From NCBI GenBank assembly GCA_002360555.1, contig DEQS01000067.1, forward strand, positions 5,501 through 58,702: a stretch of 53,202 bases of DNA. Reading direction: 5' to 3'. The notes under the pieces were generated by a model. The model was not told the origin of the DNA, searched no databases, and was given only the letters and a program-made list of their open reading frames with translations. The stretch is from Chloracidobacterium sp. UBA3360. Lineage in GTDB: Bacteria; Acidobacteriota; Blastocatellia; Pyrinomonadales; Pyrinomonadaceae. Every line of letters starts with the position of its first letter. Within the stretch, counting starts at the first letter, position 1. This document shows, one piece after another, positions 48,972 to 53,202 of this stretch. The position numbers and the translations under genes are program-made.

Positions 48972-49556
48972 ATGACTTTTATCAACTACGCATCGCGAGA
49001 GATCAATTGCAAGATCGTTTATTACGGCCCAGGTTTGTGCGGCAAGACGACCAATCTGCAATACATCTACGATTCGACGGCTCCGCAGGCTAAAGGTAAA
49101 CTTATCAGCCTTGCGACCGAGACGGATCGAACGCTGTTTTTTGATTTTATGCCGCTCGAACTAGGTACAGTTCGTGGTTTTAAGACCCGTTTTCACCTCT
49201 ACACGGTGCCGGGACAGGTCTATTACGACGCTTCGCGAAAGCTGATCCTCAAGGGCGTTGACGGTGTCGTGTTCGTCGCCGATAGCCAAGAGGAACGCAT
49301 GGACGCCAATATCGAGTCGCTCTATAACCTTGAGGAAAACCTAGGTTCGCAAGGCTACGACCTCGCCCAGATCCCTTACGTTTTGCAGCTAAACAAACGC
49401 GACCTGCCAAACGTCACGCCAATCGAAGAGCTTTCCCAAGAGCTGCTCAAAAAAGGCGAACCCGTTTTCGAAGCCGTCGCCACCAACGGCACGGGCGTTT
49501 TTGACACACTAAAAGCGGTCGCCAAGCAAGTTTTGACCGAGCTAAGGAAAGGATAA
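48972..49556 (+). CDS. mglA: MglA-type small GTPase
   Basis: 194 residues from the ATG at 48972, which gives the typical MglA N-terminus (MTFINYASREINCKIVYYG); longer frames read through the repeat. P-loop GPGLCGKTTN (20-29), the TVPGQV motif replacing the DxxG of Ras, and LQLNKRDLPN (N-K-x-D). MglA sets cell polarity by nucleotide state. A strong terminator follows, so mglB-mglA is a complete two-gene unit with no motility genes adjoining. Confidence 0.95.
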   Translation: MTFINYASREINCKIVYYGPGLCGKTTNLQYIYDSTAPQAKGKLISLATETDRTLFFDFMPLELGTVRGFKTRFHLYTVPGQVYYDASRKLILKGVDGVVFVADSQEERMDANIESLYNLEENLGSQGYDLAQIPYVLQLNKRDLPNVTPIEELSQELLKKGEPVFEAVATNGTGVFDTLKAVAKQVLTELRKG

Positions 49557-49581
49557 AAAACCACTAAGTTTTGATAGTGTA

Positions 49582-49617
49582 AAAGGGCGGTATGGAAGTA
49601 ATCTCATACCGCCCTTT
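49582..49617 (+). terminator. Terminator after mglA
   Basis: AAAGGGCGGTATG (49582-49594) and CATACCGCCCTTT (49605-49617) form a perfect 13-bp stem with a 10-base loop, 25 bases after the mglA stop. The T tract is short (three bases), so efficiency is uncertain. Confidence 0.8.
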
Positions 49618-49703
49618 GCGCGTGCCTACCACTACAAACTTGCACCCGCAGAGTTTTTAATGTTATTTTTTCATTGCCTAAGACCACTTCAGGAGAATAG
49701 AAA

Positions 49704-50228
49704 ATGAAATTTATCGGAAAGTCGACATCCGGAGCTTGTCGAGCTGGATATTGGATCTTATGTTTTGTTTGTGTCCTCTCGGGCGTAGGATGTGGCCCGG
49801 CGGAGGTCGCTACTTCTAACGCGAAAGCTACACCGGCTAACACCTCGATCGCGGTAAAACCAACCGAACCTGAAGCGAAGCCTACTGAGACTAAACCCGT
49901 CGGAAAGGAAATAAAGCCTGCCGATGGCCCGGCTTTGAAGTCGATCACCCCAACCGAGGGCACTATTCTCGGCGGCGTGTTGAACGACATCGCCATCAGT
50001 GTCCCAAAACCCGAATTTCCCGCAGACTCTAAGGAAAAGGGTACTGTTACGGTCGAAATTGTGGTAAATGAAAAAGGCGAGGTCGCGGCATCAAGCGTAG
50101 TTAGCGGCCCCCAATCACTCTGGTCCGCAGCCGGTGCTGCTGCGCGCAAGACCCGCTTTGACCCGCCTCTAAAGGATGGAAAGCCGGTAAAGGTTGCCGG
50201 TGTATTGACCTTTGATTTTGGCAAGTAA
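49704..50228 (+). CDS. Lipoprotein with TonB C-terminal-like domain
   Basis: 174 residues; AGGAG lies eight bases before the ATG. Signal peptide with lipobox SGVGC (Cys about 30), a Pro/Thr/Lys linker (PTEPEAKPTETKPVGK), then a TonB-C domain (GGVLNDIAISVPKPEFP, GTVTVEIVVNEKGEVAASSVVSGP, AARKTRFDPPLKDGKPVKVAG). Lipid-anchored TonB-C proteins are frequent in Acidobacteria; there is no TonB transmembrane anchor or ExbBD nearby. Its role, perhaps in envelope contacts, is not known. Confidence 0.85.
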   Translation: MKFIGKSTSGACRAGYWILCFVCVLSGVGCGPAEVATSNAKATPANTSIAVKPTEPEAKPTETKPVGKEIKPADGPALKSITPTEGTILGGVLNDIAISVPKPEFPADSKEKGTVTVEIVVNEKGEVAASSVVSGPQSLWSAAGAAARKTRFDPPLKDGKPVKVAGVLTFDFGK

Positions 50229-50314
50229 ACGATCTTAACAAACGGCAGTGAGGCTGATCATGATTGAAACCGCTCGAAAGATCTTTTTCCCTGCTCGTCT
50301 CAAAGGTATCACCT

Positions 50315-51553
50315 TCATCGGCTCCATACACGGCCGCCAAACGGAACGCTCGATGAAACATACTCGAGCTTAGAGCCGCCGATGATCCGTAACGTCAAGT
50401 CGCCGTGACCTGTAAATCTCCCCGGCGGGTGATCCTCAAACCGGCCAACGATCTTATCGCCCTGTATGGTGCCGACAAATGTGTGCGACCATGTCCGGCC
50501 GCCATCCGCTGATGCACCTTCCCACGTGATCGACGTTCCCGATTGTTTGATCTGGTATGTACCGCCGTCGCTACAGGACCAGGTTCCCGCCAGTGCTGTC
50601 AAAGGCTTTACATTCGAATTAGAGACCGCTTTGGCTGCGGCCAGATTTCCGCCAACGACCCAGCCATGAGGGCCATAATTAGCGTTCTGTTCCATTAGGC
50701 TGATCGAAAAGCTCCCGGTAGCGCCCGGTGTCACGGGCACCGACAACGAAAATGATTTATTGAGTTTTTCACCCTTCTGCGCGATATAGCCATATTCCTT
50801 TTTTTCCTTGCCAGCTGCGACAGAAACGACGATCTCATAATAGTCCATCGAACCCGGTCCGCTTGATGGATTATCGCTGACGGCCTTGCCGGAAACCGTA
50901 AGCGTACTCCCGGTTAATTCGCCGGTGTATTGGCGTCCCGCCACGTTGCCGCGATCGCCTCCGGTTGGCGGATCAAGCCGGGCACCCGTGATCGTATAGC
51001 TTAGATGTCCCCAATAACCAGGCAATTCCAGGGTCAGGCTGGTCGAATCGCCCGAACCCGAAGGCGGGGTCGTTGGTATCTGAGTAGGAGTAACCTTGAT
51101 CGTTTTATCCGGCACATGATTGAACGGAAAATAGGTCAACGCGAACTCGATCCGATCCATTTCGCGGCCCGTCTTTCCGTCGCGGATCTTGTCGTTGAAC
51201 CAACGTAGGTCGCCATATCGCCAGTAAAACTTTCGCTCCCAAGCCGCTAGCAGATCTGCCTGACGTTTACGTTCGGTTTCCATCTTTTCCCGCAAAGCCC
51301 GGACCTCCGCCACATCACCAGGGTCGACGGCTTTTCCGGCAAGTGCACCATACGCCGCCATGAGTGCATCATTAAACTTTGCCTTGATCTGAGCTTCGAG
51401 CGGGGCCTCGACCCTTCTGCTTTCCTTATATTGGTTGTATAACCGCCATGCCTGTTCCTCATCGGCGTCACGCGGTGTAAACGTACCCTGAGCAGTTACA
51501 ACAAAACTCGCTGCCCCCAGCAATAAAATGATGATGAAAATAGATCTGTTCAT
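50315..51553 (-). CDS. Secreted multidomain protein of unknown function
   Basis: 412 residues from the ATG at 51553, with a strong AAGGAGG 10 bases upstream. Signal peptide 1-22 (FIIILLLGAASFVVTAQ). Then a helical Lys/Arg/Glu-rich region (about 30-130) with ERKFYWRYGDLRWFNDKIRD, a beta-rich middle (TLELPGYWGHLSYTITGAR), and a C-terminal domain LAGTWSCSDGGTYQIKQSGTSITWEG...GRFEDHPPGRFTGHGDLTLRI, a lipocalin-like or extracellular beta domain. No known family is certain. Confidence 0.75.
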   Translation of the reverse strand: MNRSIFIIILLLGAASFVVTAQGTFTPRDADEEQAWRLYNQYKESRRVEAPLEAQIKAKFNDALMAAYGALAGKAVDPGDVAEVRALREKMETERKRQADLLAAWERKFYWRYGDLRWFNDKIRDGKTGREMDRIEFALTYFPFNHVPDKTIKVTPTQIPTTPPSGSGDSTSLTLELPGYWGHLSYTITGARLDPPTGGDRGNVAGRQYTGELTGSTLTVSGKAVSDNPSSGPGSMDYYEIVVSVAAGKEKKEYGYIAQKGEKLNKSFSLSVPVTPGATGSFSISLMEQNANYGPHGWVVGGNLAAAKAVSNSNVKPLTALAGTWSCSDGGTYQIKQSGTSITWEGASADGGRTWSHTFVGTIQGDKIVGRFEDHPPGRFTGHGDLTLRIIGGSKLEYVSSSVPFGGRVWSR

Positions 51554-51621
51554 TGCAATTACACCTCCTTCGAACGCATGAGCCTTCAACGCGAAACTAC
51601 TAACAAACAAAGCGGGTGGGT

Positions 51622-52044
51622 TCACTTTGTCGTGGACCCGCAAGTCAGTCCGCTGCCGTTGTACACGACATATGGAACCTTATTAGGAGTATTCGGCTCT
51701 TGCCTCCAGATGCATGTTCCTAGAGTCGCGCCTAAAATGTCTGACTTATCAGGTGTCGGCCCGGCACTAGCCGTAAATTTGACCTGTCCATTTGCCGGCA
51801 CTGTCACCACGAGCCCTTTCTTTGTGCCGGGAGCAACGCGAAACTTGCTCGTATCAGCCAAAGTCTTGGGGACGTTACCGGTTGCCCAAATAAGCACAGT
51901 TTTATTCGAGGTGTTTTCAAGCACGGCGTTCACGGTCGCGTATCTGGCCGGCGTGGATGTTGAGGTGGACTGGCTGTAAATTGCAACAAAGCACAGCCCG
52001 ATGATCAGCGTGAGTTCAAAAGTTCGTACAATAAGGTGTCTCAT
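51622..52044 (-). CDS. Secreted protein of unknown function
   Basis: 140 residues; GGAGGAG precedes the ATG. Signal peptide 1-24 (LTLIIGLCFVAIYS-Q). The mature part is beta-rich with VLENTSNKTVLIWATGN, APGTKKGLVVTVPANGQVKF and two Cys (GTCIW, LTCGS) that may pair. It reads like an exported binding domain. It ends 68 bases before the secreted multidomain gene on the same strand. Confidence 0.7.
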   Translation of the reverse strand: MRHLIVRTFELTLIIGLCFVAIYSQSTSTSTPARYATVNAVLENTSNKTVLIWATGNVPKTLADTSKFRVAPGTKKGLVVTVPANGQVKFTASAGPTPDKSDILGATLGTCIWRQEPNTPNKVPYVVYNGSGLTCGSTTK

Positions 52045-52364
52045 GTTGCTCCTCCCGTGGTCGCATGCCGACGAGGGTCGACAAGCAACTCATAGTGACC
52101 CACTGTGAAAAACGCAATCGACGTGCCACCAACAGTTTCCGTTTCTTAGTCCGTGCCTCAATAAACACAGGCAATCCAACTCAATCGCAAAAGTTTTAGG
52201 CATTTGGCGGTAGAAATATTCCACATCAGCGATGTAAATTCTCGCAGGACGGCCCGATCGAGCTTCTTCAAAATTGCCAACCGTCTGATTATCAGTTACA
52301 GTTTCCAGAACGCCCACAACTTGAAACGCAACATGGGTAACGAACGCCTGAGGAAAAAAACTTT
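52045..52364. other. Spacer upstream of csgG-like gene
   Basis: No convincing gene; a 75-residue minus-strand frame lacks a ribosome site and any domain. It separates two divergent genes, so both promoters should be here. GAGG precedes the csgG ATG by 11 bases. Confidence 0.5.
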
Positions 52365-52997
52365 ATGCGACAATTCAGATCTATAGAGATCATTCTTACA
52401 GCGCTGGTATTTACTTTACTGATCGGCGCAGGATCGGCTGCGGCGCAAGCTAGGCCGAAGATAGCGGTGCTCGAGTTTAAGAACAAGGCCAACAATCAAT
52501 GGTGGTGGCACGGCGGAGCCGAGGCCGCCCAAGACGTTTTTATTACCGAGCTGGTCAAGTTGGATAAGTTCATTGTTATAGATCGCGAACAGCTCGAAGA
52601 GCTCATGCAGGAGCGTAATCTAACCTTAAGCGGCGAAATAGATCAAAAAGCGGCCGTCAAGATCGGCAAGCTCTTAGGCGTCAATTACCTGCTTACAGGT
52701 GCCGTGACCGAATACGGAACCAAGAATGTGGGAATACCAGGTAGCGGTATCTCTGCCGGGAAGAAAGAATTTGTCGCGAGCGTTAACTCACAGTTAATAG
52801 ACGCCAAAACCGGCAATGTCATTTGGTCCCGGGCTGAAACAAATAAAACAGATTCCGTAAAGGTAAGTGTCTTCGGAGTTGGCGGAGGTGTGGACGACAA
52901 TAAAATGTTCGACAAGGTAATGAAACCTACGATCGTGAACCTCATCACCAACCTCAAAACCGCGAATCCTATGAGAACGTTCAGGCCTGGCAGCTAA
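52365..52997 (+). CDS. CsgG-family secreted protein
   Basis: 210 residues. Signal peptide about 1-28 (IILTALVFTLLIGAGSAAAQ). CsgG-type domain: KIAVLEFKNKANN, VFITELVKLDKFIVIDREQLEELMQERNL, AAVKIGKLLGVNYLLTGAVTEYG, VNSQLIDAKTGNVIWSRAE. CsgG is the curli secretion pore, but many relatives lack the pore hairpins and lipid anchor; this protein has no lipobox and no curlin genes nearby, so it is better seen as a periplasmic CsgG-like protein. Confidence 0.88.
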   Translation: MRQFRSIEIILTALVFTLLIGAGSAAAQARPKIAVLEFKNKANNQWWWHGGAEAAQDVFITELVKLDKFIVIDREQLEELMQERNLTLSGEIDQKAAVKIGKLLGVNYLLTGAVTEYGTKNVGIPGSGISAGKKEFVASVNSQLIDAKTGNVIWSRAETNKTDSVKVSVFGVGGGVDDNKMFDKVMKPTIVNLITNLKTANPMRTFRPGS

Positions 52998-53025
52998 TAG
53001 GCGAGAGATCGGTTTTGTGAACTAC

Positions 53026-53063
53026 AAAAAGAGGCAAGGACGTAACGTCCAGGCCTCTTTTTT
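53026..53063 (+). terminator. Terminator after csgG-like gene
   Basis: AAAAAGAGGC pairs with GCCTCTTTTTT, enclosing a nested GGACG-TAA-CGTCC dyad. It lies 28 bases after the stop. Confidence 0.85.
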
Positions 53064-53084
53064 ATGTATCTATTTGTCGCAAAT

Positions 53085-53122
53085 AAAAAAGGTGCGGGGA
53101 CAGGAGAGTACCCACACCTTTC
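53085..53122 (-). terminator. Terminator after the fasciclin gene
   Basis: GGTGCGGG and CCCACACC pair (one G-U) and the minus strand continues into TTTTTTATTTG. Confidence 0.75.
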
Positions 53123-53148
53123 TTGTTTTGCCCTAGCAGAAATCTAGA

Positions 53149-53202
53149 CTACTTAGGCATCAAAACGCTGTCAACAACGTGTATAACGCCGTTTGACTGG
53201 AT
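53149..53202 (-). CDS. C-terminus of a fasciclin (FAS1) domain protein, cut by window edge
   Basis: Only the last 17 residues are visible: IQSNGVIHVVDSVLMPK then TAG. N-G-V-I-H-V-(V/I)-D-x-V-L is the conserved closing H2 motif of FAS1 domains, which occur in secreted or surface adhesion proteins. It is followed by its own terminator. Confidence 0.85.
   Translation of the reverse strand: MQSNGVIHVVDSVLMPK

Noticed and set aside
52090..52317. 75-residue minus-strand open frame in the csgG spacer
   Set aside because: No domain, no ribosome site and no coding-like composition; it lies where two divergent promoters are needed.

Overview
This is a gene-dense chromosomal window (about 50-55% GC by eye) from a Gram-negative, diderm bacterium. 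Lipoproteins with lipoboxes, an outer-membrane barrel-like protein, TonB-C and YARHG lipoproteins, an MglB/MglA pair and a CadC-like membrane regulator together suggest Acidobacteriota, probably Blastocatellia (Pyrinomonadaceae-like). That placement is inference from gene style; no rRNA is present. No transposase, prophage, CRISPR array or origin was seen.

Layout. 1-4.1 kb: a LarA/DUF2088-like gene coupled to a HAD-IB phosphatase, diverging from coaD, a VOC protein and an aminotransferase. 4.1-10.7 kb: a long minus-strand run with a PIN-TRAM membrane protein, ispD, ispF, deoA, a BMP nucleoside-binding lipoprotein, a small membrane protein and a two-domain ABC ATPase, but no permease. 10.8-17.5 kb: radA, an NTF2-like secreted protein, PilZ, bacilliredoxin, CYTH, ppk1 and tsaE. 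17.5-26 kb: nnr, a candidate structured RNA, a secreted protein, tRNA-Arg(CCT), apt, acyP, a barrel-like protein, thiD, thiE and a large TPR protein. 26-31 kb: a sugar-phosphate nucleotidyltransferase, mutM, a secreted protein and a fused homocysteine methyltransferase/MTHFR. 31-34.4 kb: an accessory patch with a DUF4062-HEAT protein and a DUF4258/YgiT-like toxin-antitoxin pair. 34.5-37 kb: a DUF2306 membrane protein, a YARHG lipoprotein and a quinone oxidoreductase. 37-43.6 kb: an eight-gene minus-strand block of a small HTH protein and envelope proteins, diverging from a membrane-anchored winged-helix regulator. 43.7-48.1 kb: yvcK-glmU-glmS. 48.4-49.6 kb: mglB-mglA. 49.7-53.2 kb: TonB-C lipoprotein, secreted proteins, CsgG and the end of a fasciclin protein.

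How the genes fit together. yvcK-glmU-glmS forms a UDP-GlcNAc supply and control unit. The IspDF/DeoA/BMP run mixes isoprenoid synthesis with nucleoside uptake and salvage. The 37-43.6 kb block is the best candidate for an undescribed system: a winged-helix/TM/beta-trefoil-like sensor with three tandem 11-bp repeats at its start, facing an operon of zinc-ribbon membrane proteins, paralogous lipoproteins and a protein with six QxW repeats. The DUF4062-HEAT gene is the best candidate for a conflict or defence protein.

A second theme is intergenic DNA made of short words repeated within inverted-repeat arms, in about ten unrelated word families. Several of these words also appear in frame inside or at the ends of housekeeping genes (nnr, ispD, yvcK, and probably deoA and thiD).
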